Source of the DNA: Pelagivirga sediminicola
GTDB taxonomy: Bacteria > Pseudomonadota > Alphaproteobacteria > Rhodobacterales > Rhodobacteraceae
DNA length: 64,000 bases
Reading direction: 5' to 3'
Assembly: GCF_003072125.1 (NCBI RefSeq)
Contig: NZ_QCYH01000001.1
Span: 372,001 to 436,000, forward strand
A model generated the notes under the pieces. The model saw nothing but the letters and a program-made list of their open reading frames with translations, searched no databases and was not told the DNA's origin. This document shows positions 52,608 to 62,233 of the stretch, one piece after another (position 1 is the first letter of the stretch; each line of letters starts with the position of its first letter). The position numbers were made by a program, and so were the translations under genes.

Positions 52608-53646
52608 GCCGGTCGCCAATCCCACGGCGCTGCGCACCCTCGCGCCGCCCGCGCTGGCCATCGCCGCGACGGTCGTCATCGCGTCGCTTCTGGCGATGCT
52701 GGCGGGCGCCAACCCGTTTTCAGTGCTGGGCCTCATCCTCAAGGGCGCGTTCGGCAGCAAGTTCGCACTGCTGGAGACGCTCAACCGCGCGACGCCGCTG
52801 ATCTTCACCGGCCTCGCCGTCGCCGTCGCTTTTCGCGCGCGCCTGTGGAATATCGGCGCCGAGGCGCAGCTTTATGCCGGCGCGCTGGTCGTCGCCATCC
52901 TCGGCGCGGGGCTTCTGGACTGGCCCGCCATCCTGCTGCTGCCGACCATGGCGATCCTCGCGATGGTCGCGGGCGCGATCCTGCTGCTGATCCCGGCGCT
53001 GCTAAAGGTGCGGCTGGGCGTTGACGAGGTCGTCACGACGCTGCTGATCAATTTCATCTTCCTGCTCTTCGTGTCGATGCTGCTGGAAGGCCCGCTCAAG
53101 GATCCGATGGGCATGGGCTGGCCCAAATCCGCGCGGCTGATCGACGAGGCGCGCCTGCCCCGGCTGATCGAGGGGCTGCGTCTGCACTGGGGCTTTGGCC
53201 TTGCGCTGATTTCGGCGGTGATCGTCTGGGTGATCGGCACGCGCACCACGCTGGGCTACGAGATGCGCGCGGTCGGCCTGAACCGCAACGCCGCCGAGTT
53301 CGCCGGCATCCCGGTAGGCCGCGTTCTGATCAAGACGGCGCTGCTGTCCGGCGGCCTTGCGGCGCTGGCGGGCTTCTCCGAAGTGGCGGGGCTCAAGGGC
53401 AATCTCACGCTCGATCTGAGCCCCGGATTTGGCTACACCGGCATCATCGTGGCGATGCTGGCGCTGCTCAACCCCTTGGGCGTGGTGGCGGCGGCGCTCT
53501 TTGTCGCGGGCATATTCGTCGGCGCGGACTCCATGTCCCGCGCGGTGGGCGTGCCGACCTATCTGGCCGATATCATGCTGGCGACGGCGCTGCTCCTGAT
53601 GGTCGTGGCGATCCTCTTGACCCGGTTCCGCGTGGTGAGGGAATGA
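52597..53646 (+). CDS. ABC transporter permease, NupP-like
   Basis: 349-aa inner-membrane subunit (BPD_transp_2 family) with 8-10 hydrophobic segments. Typical blocks are FTGLAVAVAFRARLWNIGAEAQ near residue 70, and AVGLNRNAAEFAGIPVGRVL (cytoplasmic coupling region) near 225. ATG 52597 is inside the ATPase end; the upstream in-frame extension lies fully within that gene and is not used. Works with the next gene as the heterodimeric pore. Confidence 0.9.
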   Translation: MRLEPVANPTALRTLAPPALAIAATVVIASLLAMLAGANPFSVLGLILKGAFGSKFALLETLNRATPLIFTGLAVAVAFRARLWNIGAEAQLYAGALVVAILGAGLLDWPAILLLPTMAILAMVAGAILLLIPALLKVRLGVDEVVTTLLINFIFLLFVSMLLEGPLKDPMGMGWPKSARLIDEARLPRLIEGLRLHWGFGLALISAVIVWVIGTRTTLGYEMRAVGLNRNAAEFAGIPVGRVLIKTALLSGGLAALAGFSEVAGLKGNLTLDLSPGFGYTGIIVAMLALLNPLGVVAAALFVAGIFVGADSMSRAVGVPTYLADIMLATALLLMVVAILLTRFRVVRE

Positions 53647-54590
53647 TGGATATTTTCGAGATTTTCCTGACCGCCAGCTTCTGGACCGCCGCGATCCGCA
53701 TCGCCTCGCCGCTGATCTTCGCCACGCTGGGCGAGCTGATCTGCGAGCGGGCGGGCATCCTGAACCTCGGGATCGAGGGGATCATGGTCGCCGGTGCCTT
53801 CGCCGGCTGGATGGCGGTCTATTCGGGCCTTGGCCTTTGGCCCGGCGTCGCGGTCGCCTTTGCGGTGGGGATGGGCTTTGGCCTGATCCATTCGATCCTG
53901 ACGGTGCCCTTTGGCCTGTCGCAGCACGTGGTCGGCCTCGGCGTCACCCTGCTTGCGACGTCCAGCACCTACTATGCCTACCGCCTCGCCCTGCCCGAGG
54001 TGACCAGCCCGCCCAGCATCACGCCCTTTCAGCCGCTGGAAATCCCGCTGCTGTCCAAGATCCCGGTGATCGGGCCGGCCCTTTTTGCGCAAACGCCGCT
54101 GACCTATCTGGCCTTCGCGATGGTCGTCATTGTCGCGCTCGTCCTCTACCGCACACCGCTGGGCCTTGCCGTGCGCGCGGCCGGCGAAAACCCGCAGGCG
54201 GTGGCGGCGCAGGGCCTTTCGGTCACGGCGATCCGCATGGGCGCGGTGATGGTCGGCAGCGGCCTGATGGCGGTCGGCGGCGCGTTCCTGACGATGTCCG
54301 CCTTCAACAGTTTCTTTTTCGAGATGGTGTCGGGGCGCGGCTGGATCTGCATCGCGCTCGTCGTTTTCGGCGCGTGGAAACCGGGCAAGGCGCTCTTGGG
54401 CGCGATCCTGTTCGCGGCCTTCGACGCGCTGCAGATCCGGGTTCAGCAAACGCCGCTGGGCGCGGGCATCCCCTATCAGATCTTCCTGATGATGCCCTAT
54501 ATCCTCTCGATCCTCGCGCTGGTCGTCATGTCGCGCCGTGCCGAGGTGCCCGGCGCCCTCATGGTGCCATTCAACAAGGGAGAACGCTGA
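53643..54590 (+). CDS. ABC transporter permease, NupQ-like
   Basis: 315-aa second permease (BPD_transp_2). Starts MMDIFEIFLTASFWTAAIRI, contains GELICERAGILNLGIEGIMV (the family's most conserved segment) and the AAGENPQAVAAQGLSVTAIR coupling loop. Overlaps the first permease by 4 nt and the deaminase gene by 1 nt, confirming one operon from 50007 to 55870. Confidence 0.9.
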   Translation: MMDIFEIFLTASFWTAAIRIASPLIFATLGELICERAGILNLGIEGIMVAGAFAGWMAVYSGLGLWPGVAVAFAVGMGFGLIHSILTVPFGLSQHVVGLGVTLLATSSTYYAYRLALPEVTSPPSITPFQPLEIPLLSKIPVIGPALFAQTPLTYLAFAMVVIVALVLYRTPLGLAVRAAGENPQAVAAQGLSVTAIRMGAVMVGSGLMAVGGAFLTMSAFNSFFFEMVSGRGWICIALVVFGAWKPGKALLGAILFAAFDALQIRVQQTPLGAGIPYQIFLMMPYILSILALVVMSRRAEVPGALMVPFNKGER

Positions 54591-55870
54591 TGTTCGACAT
54601 CATCATCAAGGGCGGCACGCTGCCCGATGGCCAGACCACCGATATCGGCATCAAGGATGGCCGCATCACCGCGATCGAGTCCCTGGGCACCGACGCGCGC
54701 GAAGTGATCGATGCGGCGGGCGATCTGGTCTCGCCGCCTTTCGTGGATCCGCATTTCCACCTCGATGCCACGCAATCCTATGGCACGCCGCGCATCAATG
54801 CGTCGGGCACGCTGCTGGAGGGGATCGCGCTCTGGGGCGAGTTGAAAGACATCACCACCGAGGAGGAGATGATCGCCCGCGCGCTCACCTATTGCGACTG
54901 GGCCGCCTCCATGGGCCTGCTGGCGATCCGCAGCCATGTGGACACCTGCGACGACAGCCTCAAAGGCGTGCGCGCCATGCTGGAGGTGCGCGAGCAGGTG
55001 AAGGATTACATCGACCTGCAGCTTGTCGCCTTCCCGCAGGACGGGTTCTACCGCGATCCCACCGCGCGGCAGAACACACTGCGCGCGCTCGACATGGGGC
55101 TGGACGTGGTCGGCGGCATTCCGCATTTCGAGCGCACCATGGCCGACGGCGCCGCCTCCGTCCGCGAGCTGTGCGAGATCGCGGCGGAGCGCGGCCTGCC
55201 CGTCGATCTGCATTGCGACGAGACGGACGATCCGCTCAGCCGCCATATCGAAACGCTGGCCTGTGAGGCCCAGCGCCTCGGTCTTCAGGGGCGCGTCAAT
55301 GCCAGCCACCTGACATCGATGCACTCGATGGACAATTATTATGTCTCCAAACTTCTGCCCCTGATCGCCGAGGCCGGGATCACCGCCGTGCCGAACCCGC
55401 TGATCAACATCATGATCCAGGGGCGCCATGACAGTTTCCCCAAGCGCCGCGGCCTGACGCGGGTCAAGGAAATGCAGGCCCATGGCATCACCGTCGGCTG
55501 GGGGCAGGATTGCGTGCTGGATCCGTGGTATTCGCTCGGCACCGCCGACATGCTGGATGTGGCCTTCATGGGCCTGCATGTGGCGCAGATGTCCTCGCCC
55601 GAGGACATGGCGCGCTGTTTCGACATGGTTACACATCAGAACGCCGCGATCATGGGGCTGACCGATTACGGCCTGCATGTGGGCGCGCATGGCTCGCTGG
55701 TCATCCTCGACGCGGCAAACCCCATTGAGGCGCTGCGCCTGCGCGCGGCACGGCTTTGCGTGATCTCCAAGGGGCGCATCATCTCGCGCAGCGCGCGCAT
55801 GGATGCCGACCTCACCCTGCCCGGCAGGCCCGACCGCGTGCGACGGCGTCACCAGAGCATGCATGACTGA
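54590..55870 (+). CDS. Cytosine-deaminase (CodA)-like amidohydrolase with altered substrate pocket
   Basis: 426-aa amidohydrolase closely resembling E. coli CodA with a constant six-residue offset. Metal ligands His55, His57, His208 and Asp307 and the catalytic Glu211 and His240 are all kept, as is the base-binding Gln150 (FPQDG). The exception is CodA Asp314, which is Cys308 here (GWGQDCVLDPWY). In CodA that Asp lines the substrate pocket and its change shifts specificity. So this is probably a deaminase of a cytosine-like ring, though not necessarily cytosine. The gene is the last in the BMP transporter operon, overlapping by 1 nt, which links uptake with deamination. Confidence 0.88.
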   Translation: MFDIIIKGGTLPDGQTTDIGIKDGRITAIESLGTDAREVIDAAGDLVSPPFVDPHFHLDATQSYGTPRINASGTLLEGIALWGELKDITTEEEMIARALTYCDWAASMGLLAIRSHVDTCDDSLKGVRAMLEVREQVKDYIDLQLVAFPQDGFYRDPTARQNTLRALDMGLDVVGGIPHFERTMADGAASVRELCEIAAERGLPVDLHCDETDDPLSRHIETLACEAQRLGLQGRVNASHLTSMHSMDNYYVSKLLPLIAEAGITAVPNPLINIMIQGRHDSFPKRRGLTRVKEMQAHGITVGWGQDCVLDPWYSLGTADMLDVAFMGLHVAQMSSPEDMARCFDMVTHQNAAIMGLTDYGLHVGAHGSLVILDAANPIEALRLRAARLCVISKGRIISRSARMDADLTLPGRPDRVRRRHQSMHD

Positions 55871-55912
55871 CGCACGCCCGCTTTCTTCTTGCCAAAAATA
55901 TCCTGGGGTGAA

Positions 55913-55943
55913 TTTGCCGAAGGCAAAAAGGGGCAACGCCCCT
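55913..55943. terminator. Two adjacent short hairpins after the deaminase operon
   Basis: TTTGCC-GAA-GGCAAA (55913-55927) is followed at once by AGGGGC-AAC-GCCCCT (55929-55943). They lie in the 233-nt gap before sdaA, just after a segment GCCAAAAATATCCTGGGGTG that looks like the start of an extragenic repeat common in this order. They may act as a terminator or mRNA-stabilising element; no strong T-run follows. Confidence 0.5.
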
Positions 55944-56103
55944 CCTGAACTTGCCAAATGCATGCCGCGTCCACAGGTTATAGGATACCGCCGCCGCCAG
56001 CGGATGTTCATCCGCGACCCCATAATGCCGCATTGGGTATATTAACCATGCAGGCAACCTGTCAGAACGGCACATAAAACACCGCCGCAAGAAGGATCCG
56101 TCC

Positions 56104-57477
56104 ATGTTTCTGTCCGTCTTCGATATGTTCAAGATCGGCATCGGCCCGTCGTCGTCCCACACGATGGGACCGATGGTCGCCGCCGCCCGGTTTCTGGACA
56201 AGATGCGCGCGGCGCCGTTCGAATGTTCGGGCGTCAAGGGCTCGTTGCATGGCAGCCTGGCCTTTACCGGCGTCGGCCATGCGACGGACCGCGCCACGAT
56301 CCTCGGGCTTGCCGGGTTCGTTCCCGAAACCTACGACCACGAGAAGGCCGAGGAGGTGATGGAGCGCATGCGCGAGACGCAGACCGTCACGCCGGACGGC
56401 CTGCCGGCGCTGCGCTTCGACCCCAAGGAGGATCTGCTGTTCGACTTCGGCCCGGCCCTGCCCGGCCACGCCAACGGCATGGTCCTGATGGCCACCGACA
56501 AGCAGGGCGATACCATCCTGCAGGAGACCTATTACTCCATCGGCGGCGGCTTCGTGATGACCGACGCCGAACTGGCCGCAGGCCGCAACACCGACGAGGG
56601 CGAGCCTGTGCCCTACCCGTTCAAATCCGCCGCCGAAATGCTGCAGATGTGCGAGACCTCGGGCAAATCCATCGCCCAGATGAAGAAGGCGAACGAGATT
56701 TCGCGCAAGGGCGAGACGGACATGAGCGCCGGGGTCAAGCGTATCTGGCAGGTGATGAACGACTGCATCGAGCGCGGCATGAATACGGACGGCATCCTGC
56801 CCGGCGGTCTGAACGTCAAGCGTCGCGCCAAGGGGATCCGCGACGCGCTGATCGCCGAGCGCGGCACCAACCAGAACGCGCCGCACAAGATCAACGACTG
56901 GATGAGCGTCTATGCCATGGCCGTGAACGAGGAAAACGCCGCCGGCGGCCAGGTCGTCACCGCGCCCACCAACGGCGCCGCGGGCGTGGTGCCCGCCGTC
57001 ATCCGCTATTACCTCGATCACCATCCCGGCGCCTCCGAGGATCATGTCGAGGATTTCCTGCTGACCGCCGCCGCCATCGGCGGGCTGGTCAAGTTCAACG
57101 CCTCGATCTCGGGCGCCGAGGCGGGCTGCCAGGCCGAGGTGGGCAGCGCGGCGGCAATGGCCGCAGCGGGGCTTTGCGCGGTCATGGGCGGCACGCCCAT
57201 GCAGATCGAGAACGCGGCCGAAATCGCGCTGGAGCATCACCTCGGCATGACCTGCGATCCGGTCAAGGGCCTCGTGCAGGTGCCCTGCATCGAGCGCAAC
57301 GGCCTTGGCGCGATCAAGGCCATATCGGCCGCCAGCCTTGCCATGCGCGGCGACGGCACGCATCTTGTGCCGCTGGACGCCTGTATCGAGACGATGCGCC
57401 AGACCGGCGCCGACATGATGGACAAATACAAGGAAACCTCGCTCGGCGGCCTTGCCGTCAACGTGCCCAACTGCTGA
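56104..57477 (+). CDS. sdaA: L-serine ammonia-lyase (single-chain, [4Fe-4S])
   Basis: 457-aa enzyme converting L-serine to pyruvate and ammonia, independent of PLP. The N-terminal beta domain starts [19 protein letters not shown]; the C-terminal alpha domain holds the cluster Cys residues at 342 (AGCQAEVG), 384 (TCDPVKG) and 395 (VPCIERNG), matching the E. coli SdaA pattern at almost the same numbers. Length is normal for the fused form. It has its own upstream region (56 nt AT-richer stretch before the ATG). It could drain serine derived from one-carbon/glycine-betaine catabolism. Confidence 0.96.
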   Translation: MFLSVFDMFKIGIGPSSSHTMGPMVAAARFLDKMRAAPFECSGVKGSLHGSLAFTGVGHATDRATILGLAGFVPETYDHEKAEEVMERMRETQTVTPDGLPALRFDPKEDLLFDFGPALPGHANGMVLMATDKQGDTILQETYYSIGGGFVMTDAELAAGRNTDEGEPVPYPFKSAAEMLQMCETSGKSIAQMKKANEISRKGETDMSAGVKRIWQVMNDCIERGMNTDGILPGGLNVKRRAKGIRDALIAERGTNQNAPHKINDWMSVYAMAVNEENAAGGQVVTAPTNGAAGVVPAVIRYYLDHHPGASEDHVEDFLLTAAAIGGLVKFNASISGAEAGCQAEVGSAAAMAAAGLCAVMGGTPMQIENAAEIALEHHLGMTCDPVKGLVQVPCIERNGLGAIKAISAASLAMRGDGTHLVPLDACIETMRQTGADMMDKYKETSLGGLAVNVPNC

Positions 57478-57486
57478 GCCTGCACC

Positions 57487-58413
57487 ATGTCGCAACCGGC
57501 CCATGACCCGAGCGCCCGCGTCACGCTCGGGATCCTGTTCATGGTCGGGTTTTCCGTCATCGCCCCAGTCATGGACAGCTTTGCCAAGCTGATCGGCGAC
57601 GGCATGGCCGTGGCGCAGGTGGCGACGATCCGGTTCCTCGCGCAGGCGCTGCTGCTGATGCCGCTGGCCGCCGTCATGGGCTGGCTGCACAGGCCAGGGC
57701 GCGGCGAGACGGCGCTGCATCTGGTGCGCGCGGCGCTTTTGCTGGTGGCGACGGGCTGCTTTTTCTATTCGCTGCAATTCATGCCGGTCGCCGATGCCAT
57801 CGCCATCTTCTTTGTCGAGCCGTTCATCCTGACGCTTCTGGGCGGTCTGCTGCTGGGCGAGCCGATCGGCCCGCGCCGCTATGTCGCCTGCACCATCGGC
57901 TTTTGCGGCGCGCTGCTGATCATCCGGCCGTCGTTTCAGGACTTCGGCCCTGTCGCGCTGCTGCCGCTGGTCACGGCGCTCCTCTTTGCCTTTTACATGA
58001 TCCTGACCCGGCGGATGGCCACGCGGATGCACCCGATCACGCTGCAGGCCTATACCGGGCTGGCCGCGCTGCCCATCGCGCTGCCGGTCCTTTGGCTGTT
58101 TGACGGCAGCGGCATCGGGCCGCTCGATCCGTCCTGGCCGGACGCGCGCATCTTCTGGCTGCTGGTGGTGTTGGGGCTGTGCGCGACCGCCAGCCATATC
58201 TGCATCAGCTTTGCGCTGAAATTCGCGCCCGCATCGGTTCTGGCGCCGGTGCAATATCTTGAGATCGTCACCGCCACCGCGCTGGGATACTACATCTTTG
58301 GCGATCTGCCGGACATTATCAGCTTTGCCGGGATCGGCCTGATCGTGGCGTCGGGCCTCTTCGTGTTCCTGCGCGAGCGCCATCTGGAGCGCCGGCCCCT
58401 GCCCCAGCCCTGA
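57487..58413 (+). CDS. EamA/DMT-family transporter
   Basis: 308-aa inner-membrane protein with ten hydrophobic segments in two EamA repeats (first starting LGILFMVGFSVIAPVMDSF, second around LPLVTALLFAFYMIL). The family exports metabolites such as amino acids; the substrate here is unknown. It starts 9 nt after sdaA, so the pair is probably co-transcribed, suggesting export of a serine-related amino acid. It converges with thiN, 4 nt apart. Confidence 0.88.
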   Translation: MSQPAHDPSARVTLGILFMVGFSVIAPVMDSFAKLIGDGMAVAQVATIRFLAQALLLMPLAAVMGWLHRPGRGETALHLVRAALLLVATGCFFYSLQFMPVADAIAIFFVEPFILTLLGGLLLGEPIGPRRYVACTIGFCGALLIIRPSFQDFGPVALLPLVTALLFAFYMILTRRMATRMHPITLQAYTGLAALPIALPVLWLFDGSGIGPLDPSWPDARIFWLLVVLGLCATASHICISFALKFAPASVLAPVQYLEIVTATALGYYIFGDLPDIISFAGIGLIVASGLFVFLRERHLERRPLPQP

Positions 58414-58417
58414 GCCC

Positions 58418-59083
58418 TCAGGGCCAGCGCGCCGGAGCCGTCATCAACAGCGAGGCCGCCGCGCGCAGATACGCGGATGGCAGGATCACCAGCAACTTGG
58501 GCGCCGTCACGCTCAGCTGCACCGGGCCGGTGGCAAAATTCGAGGTGCCGATCTGCCCGTCCGGCGTCAGAACCAAGCCCCCGATGGGCCAGTTCAGCCC
58601 CTCCGAGCGCCCCTCGACCGCGCCCATGGGAAACAGCGACACCCGCGTGCCCGCCTCCAGATCCAGCGCCAGCGCGGGCGGCGCCAGAAAGACGATATCC
58701 TCCTCGCCGATCAGGATGCAGCGCCGCGACGGATGGCGCACCAGCCCATTGCACACGGCCAGCTGGTGATCCAGCCGCCCGCCGCTGAAGCCCGCGCCGA
58801 TGATCAGGGGTGCGTCCATCCGCACCAGGCATTTTTCGAAATCGGTGCTGTCCTGCTCGGCCACATGGTGCAGGATGTCGTCATAGGCCGCGCGCGCGTC
58901 TTCGGTGATCGAATCAAGATCGCCGATCACCGCGCTCAGCGCCAGACCGCGCGCCGCGGCTGTCGCGGCGCCGCCATCGGCGGCGACCACGTCTTGCGAC
59001 AGCGAAAGCACCTCGTCCAGCGCTGCGCAAGCCACTGGCGCGCCGCCGATCAGGGCCATTGGCGCTGAACTGTGAACAATCAC
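58418..59083 (-). CDS. thiN: Thiamine diphosphokinase
   Basis: 221-aa enzyme transferring pyrophosphate from ATP to thiamine (last step of ThDP synthesis or salvage). Motifs: VVAADGGAATAAARGL and VIGDLDSI (ATP-binding Asp-rich block), QDSTDFEKCL, GAGFSGGRLDHQLA, and the C-terminal thiamine-binding WPIGGLVLTPDGQIGTSNFA. Length is standard. Transcribed away from the acidic conserved gene across 148 nt. Confidence 0.93.
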   Translation of the reverse strand: MIVHSSAPMALIGGAPVACAALDEVLSLSQDVVAADGGAATAAARGLALSAVIGDLDSITEDARAAYDDILHHVAEQDSTDFEKCLVRMDAPLIIGAGFSGGRLDHQLAVCNGLVRHPSRRCILIGEEDIVFLAPPALALDLEAGTRVSLFPMGAVEGRSEGLNWPIGGLVLTPDGQIGTSNFATGPVQLSVTAPKLLVILPSAYLRAAASLLMTAPARWP

Positions 59084-59231
59084 TGTAGAATTCTCCGGAT
59101 TTAGGGCCTTAAAGGAAACAAATCACAATCTTGCCATGAAATGATACGCTCAACATCGCAGATTCGGACCTCTTTCGTCGTGCCTGTCATGGTAAAGATT
59201 GTCTTCGCAGGCAAGGAAAGGCGAGCATATA

Positions 59232-61499
59232 ATGGTTAGCACAAGCAAGATCCTGACGGTTTCCTACGGCACGTTCTCGTGCACGCTGGAAGGCTTCGAC
59301 GACTCGTTCGACACCATGAAGGCCATCGCAGAGTATTTCCGCGATCTGGCGGCGGATGACCGGTACTTCGGTGCCGAGCCCGCAACGCCCGATGCCGAAA
59401 TGCTGGCCCGCATCGCCGAGCGCGAGATTTCGCGCCGTGTCGAGGCCCGTGATACGGACGGCAAGATCCATCTGCGCGCGGATCCGGCGGCGCTGTCCGC
59501 CGCGGCGCAAGGCATGGATATCGACACCGAAGAATGGGCCGAAGACACCGCGGGCGATACGGCCCGCGCGCTGCCTGCAGCCGCGCCCGACGCTCCCGCG
59601 TCGCCAGCGCGCAGTGCAGCGCCTCCTGTGGCAGATCCCTTCGCCCAAGCCGCGCCGCAACAGCCCGCCCAAAGCGCCGCGCACATGCCGCAGGGCGGCA
59701 GCGACAGCATCGCCGACAAGCTGCGCCGCATCCGTGCCGTCGCCAATCCCGGCGCCTCCGCCTTTGCGGCCAGCGACTATGAAGACGATGACAACGCCGA
59801 GGATTTCCTGTCTGCGCCCGGCCCCGAGGACGCGGAAACCGTGGATGAGGCAGCGCCGCAAACCGGCGATCTGCACGAGGATGCGGACGCAGGCACCGCC
59901 GAGGCGGCAAAAACCGCAGAGGATGCGGACATCCCATCCGCCGACACTTCGCCGGACGTGGTCGACGATGCAGCCGATGACGCGGCGCAAACCGATGAAG
60001 CTGAAGCCAAACACGCCCCCGAGGCACCCGCCGCCGAGCAGCAAGAGGACGCCGCCAGCGGCGCGCCGGAGGCGTCCGATGACGACATCCTTTCGCGCCT
60101 CAGCGCCGGGCAAGATGCGCCCGACGAGGTTGAAGAAATCAGCGTCCCCTCCGATGAACAGGACGCTTTGTCAGGCGACACTCCGGACGACGCGGCGGAT
60201 GCCGAAGAGGACGCGACGCTGGACTACTTCGGCGACCGCGCCGACGGCGACGACACGCTGAGCCGCCTCCTGGCCGACGCAATGGTCGACGAGACGCCCG
60301 CGCAGGCCGCGACGGAGGCAAGCGCGCAGGATGCTGGCAGTGAGGCAGGCGACCAGCCAACCAAGGACAGCGCAGAAGCAGCCTGCGCCGAGGACGAGGA
60401 TGACGCGGAGGATGCCGCCTCCCGCCCGCTGGCCGCGCGCGTCATCAAGATGAAGCGCGCCGATCTGGACGCGGCTCTGGAAAGTGGCCTTCTGGAGGAG
60501 GAGACAAGCGGCAACGCGGGCGCGTTCGCGCTCAGCCCCGATGCGGAGGCCGATCTTCAGCGCGAATTGGCCGAAGTCGAAGCCGAACTGCAGCATTCGC
60601 GCGCACCGGCAGAGCAGATCCCCCATCCGACCGGCGCGCCCGATGCTGCGCAGGATGGCGATGAGAAAGTCGGCGCCAGCGACACCGATGCCGACGCCAC
60701 CGAAGCGGAAGACGCCGCCATGGCGCAGGACGAGCAAGGCGATGAGGACCGCATCGAGGCGCGCGATGACGCCGAGGATCGGCATGCGCGCCGGTATGGG
60801 CCGGATGCCCCTGACACGCAGGCGGGCCGCATCTTTGACGAGGCCGACACGCAGCTGGGCGAGCCGGAATCCAACAAGCGCCGCAGCGCCATCCAGCATC
60901 TGCGCGCCGCCGTTGCCGCCACCCGCGCCGAGCGCCGCGCCGGCGGCGCCATGGGAGAGGCCGTCGACGATCAGCCCTATCGCAACGATCTGCAAAACGC
61001 GGTGCGCCCGCGCAGGCCGCACTCGGTGACCTCCGCCACGCCGCGCCCCGGCGCCACCCAGACCGCGCGCCCGGCCCCGCTCCGGCTGGTGGCCGAGCAG
61101 CGCATCGACACCCCCGCCGCGCCGGTGCGCCCGCGCCGCATCACCCGCGCGGATGTGACCAGCTCCGCCGCACGTCCCTCGGCCCAGGCGCCGGAGCAGG
61201 CCGATCGCGGCACTGTGCAGGGCGCGGGCAGCTTTGCCGACTATGCCGAGCAGGTGGGCGCCAGCAGCCTGACCGATCTGCTGGAGGCCGCCGCCGCCTA
61301 CATGGCCGATGTCGAAGGCACGCCGCAATTCTCGCGCCCGATGCTGATGCAGAAGCTGCGCGAAGCGCATGAGGACGATTTCTCGCGCGAGGAAGGGCTG
61401 CGCTCGTTCGGCCAATTGCTGCGGCAGGGTAAACTGCAAAAGCTGCGCGGCGGCCGCTTTGCCGTGACCGACGTGACCGAGTTCCGCAAATCGGCCTGA
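59232..61499 (+). CDS. Large acidic conserved protein of unknown function
   Basis: 755 aa. Three parts are visible: a folded N-terminus (about residues 1-95: KILTVSYGTFSCTLEGFDDS, then MKAIAEYFRDLAADDRYFG), a long Asp/Glu/Ala-rich, probably disordered centre (~100-560, with runs such as DDDNAEDF), and a basic linker followed by a conserved C-terminus (~660-755: FADYAEQVGASSLTDLLEAAAAY and EGLRSFGQLLRQGKLQKLRGGRF). Both ends recur in Rhodobacterales proteins sometimes labelled CheA or lipoprotein, but no kinase domain or signal peptide is present. Start ATG 59232 has AAGGAAAGG upstream. A perfect terminator follows. Function unknown. Confidence 0.8.
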   Translation: MVSTSKILTVSYGTFSCTLEGFDDSFDTMKAIAEYFRDLAADDRYFGAEPATPDAEMLARIAEREISRRVEARDTDGKIHLRADPAALSAAAQGMDIDTEEWAEDTAGDTARALPAAAPDAPASPARSAAPPVADPFAQAAPQQPAQSAAHMPQGGSDSIADKLRRIRAVANPGASAFAASDYEDDDNAEDFLSAPGPEDAETVDEAAPQTGDLHEDADAGTAEAAKTAEDADIPSADTSPDVVDDAADDAAQTDEAEAKHAPEAPAAEQQEDAASGAPEASDDDILSRLSAGQDAPDEVEEISVPSDEQDALSGDTPDDAADAEEDATLDYFGDRADGDDTLSRLLADAMVDETPAQAATEASAQDAGSEAGDQPTKDSAEAACAEDEDDAEDAASRPLAARVIKMKRADLDAALESGLLEEETSGNAGAFALSPDAEADLQRELAEVEAELQHSRAPAEQIPHPTGAPDAAQDGDEKVGASDTDADATEAEDAAMAQDEQGDEDRIEARDDAEDRHARRYGPDAPDTQAGRIFDEADTQLGEPESNKRRSAIQHLRAAVAATRAERRAGGAMGEAVDDQPYRNDLQNAVRPRRPHSVTSATPRPGATQTARPAPLRLVAEQRIDTPAAPVRPRRITRADVTSSAARPSAQAPEQADRGTVQGAGSFADYAEQVGASSLTDLLEAAAAYMADVEGTPQFSRPMLMQKLREAHEDDFSREEGLRSFGQLLRQGKLQKLRGGRFAVTDVTEFRKSA

Positions 61500-61521
61500 T
61501 CCGGCAACGCCCGCAAAATGA

Positions 61522-61553
61522 AAACGCTGCCGAAGATCGCTTCGGCAGCGTTT
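61522..61553. terminator. Perfect 14-bp bidirectional terminator
   Basis: AAACGCTGCCGAAG and CTTCGGCAGCGTTT form a flawless 14-bp stem with loop ATCG, ending in a T-run on the plus strand and its mirror on the minus strand. It separates the convergent acidic-protein gene (+) and fasciclin gene (-). Confidence 0.9.
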
Positions 61554-61607
61554 GTCATTCATTTATTGCAGCGGCGCAAAAACCATATCGCCGCTACGCT
61601 GCCTGCC

Positions 61608-62084
61608 TTACATGGCGGGCATCAGCACCTTGTCGATGACGTGGATCACGCCGTTCGACGCCTCGATATCGGCGGACGTGACATTTGCGTCATTCACCAT
61701 GACGCCGCCTTCGGTCTTGATGGTGACGTCGTCGCCCTGAACGGTCGCGGCTGTCATGCCGTCGCTCAGATCGCCGGACATCACCTTGCCGGCCACCACG
61801 TGATAGGTCAGGATCGCCGTCAGCTTGTCATTGTTTTCGGGCTTCAGCAGGTCGTCGACCGTGCCTTCGGGCAGCGCGGCGAACGCGTCGTCTGTGGGGG
61901 CGAACACGGTGAACGGGCCTTCGCCCTTCAGCGTCTCGACCAGTCCGGCGGCCTCGACAGCGGCAACCAGCGTGCTGAACGAGCCCGCGTCAACGGCGGT
62001 ATCCACGATGTCCTTTTCCTGCGCCATTGCAGGGAATGCGAGCGCCGTCGATGCGGCAAGGGCCATGAAGGTTCTGCGGATCAT
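61608..62084 (-). CDS. Fasciclin (FAS1) domain secreted protein
   Basis: 158 aa with signal peptide [21 protein letters not shown] and a single FAS1 domain. H1 box [14 protein letters not shown], the YH motif [11 protein letters not shown], and a final H2-like [13 protein letters not shown]...[12 protein letters not shown] strand are present. FAS1 proteins mediate cell adhesion or surface contact; bacterial stand-alone members are mostly uncharacterised. GAGGAGA sits about 7 nt before the ATG. It follows rlmE by 149 nt. Confidence 0.93.
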   Translation of the reverse strand: MIRRTFMALAASTALAFPAMAQEKDIVDTAVDAGSFSTLVAAVEAAGLVETLKGEGPFTVFAPTDDAFAALPEGTVDDLLKPENNDKLTAILTYHVVAGKVMSGDLSDGMTAATVQGDDVTIKTEGGVMVNDANVTSADIEASNGVIHVIDKVLMPAM

Positions 62085-62233
62085 AACAAGTCTCCTCTCA
62101 AGTCGTCGCCGTCATCGGCGATACAAGGATTACGGAGGCGGAAGCGAACAGGATCACTCACGTATCCGTGATCTGCGGGCACAGGCGGTTCTACGCCCGC
62201 CCGCGCGGACCGGAAACAGAGCGGGCCCCCGGC

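Noticed and set aside
56062..58383. 773-codon open frame on the minus strand over sdaA and the EamA gene
   Set aside because: It spans two real plus-strand genes and their boundary; composition is low-complexity Arg/His/Gly, typical of antisense frames in high-GC DNA.
62106..62121. TCGCCG-TCAT-CGGCGA hairpin between rlmE and the fasciclin gene
   Set aside because: Short stem without a T-run; could equally be chance in GC-rich DNA.
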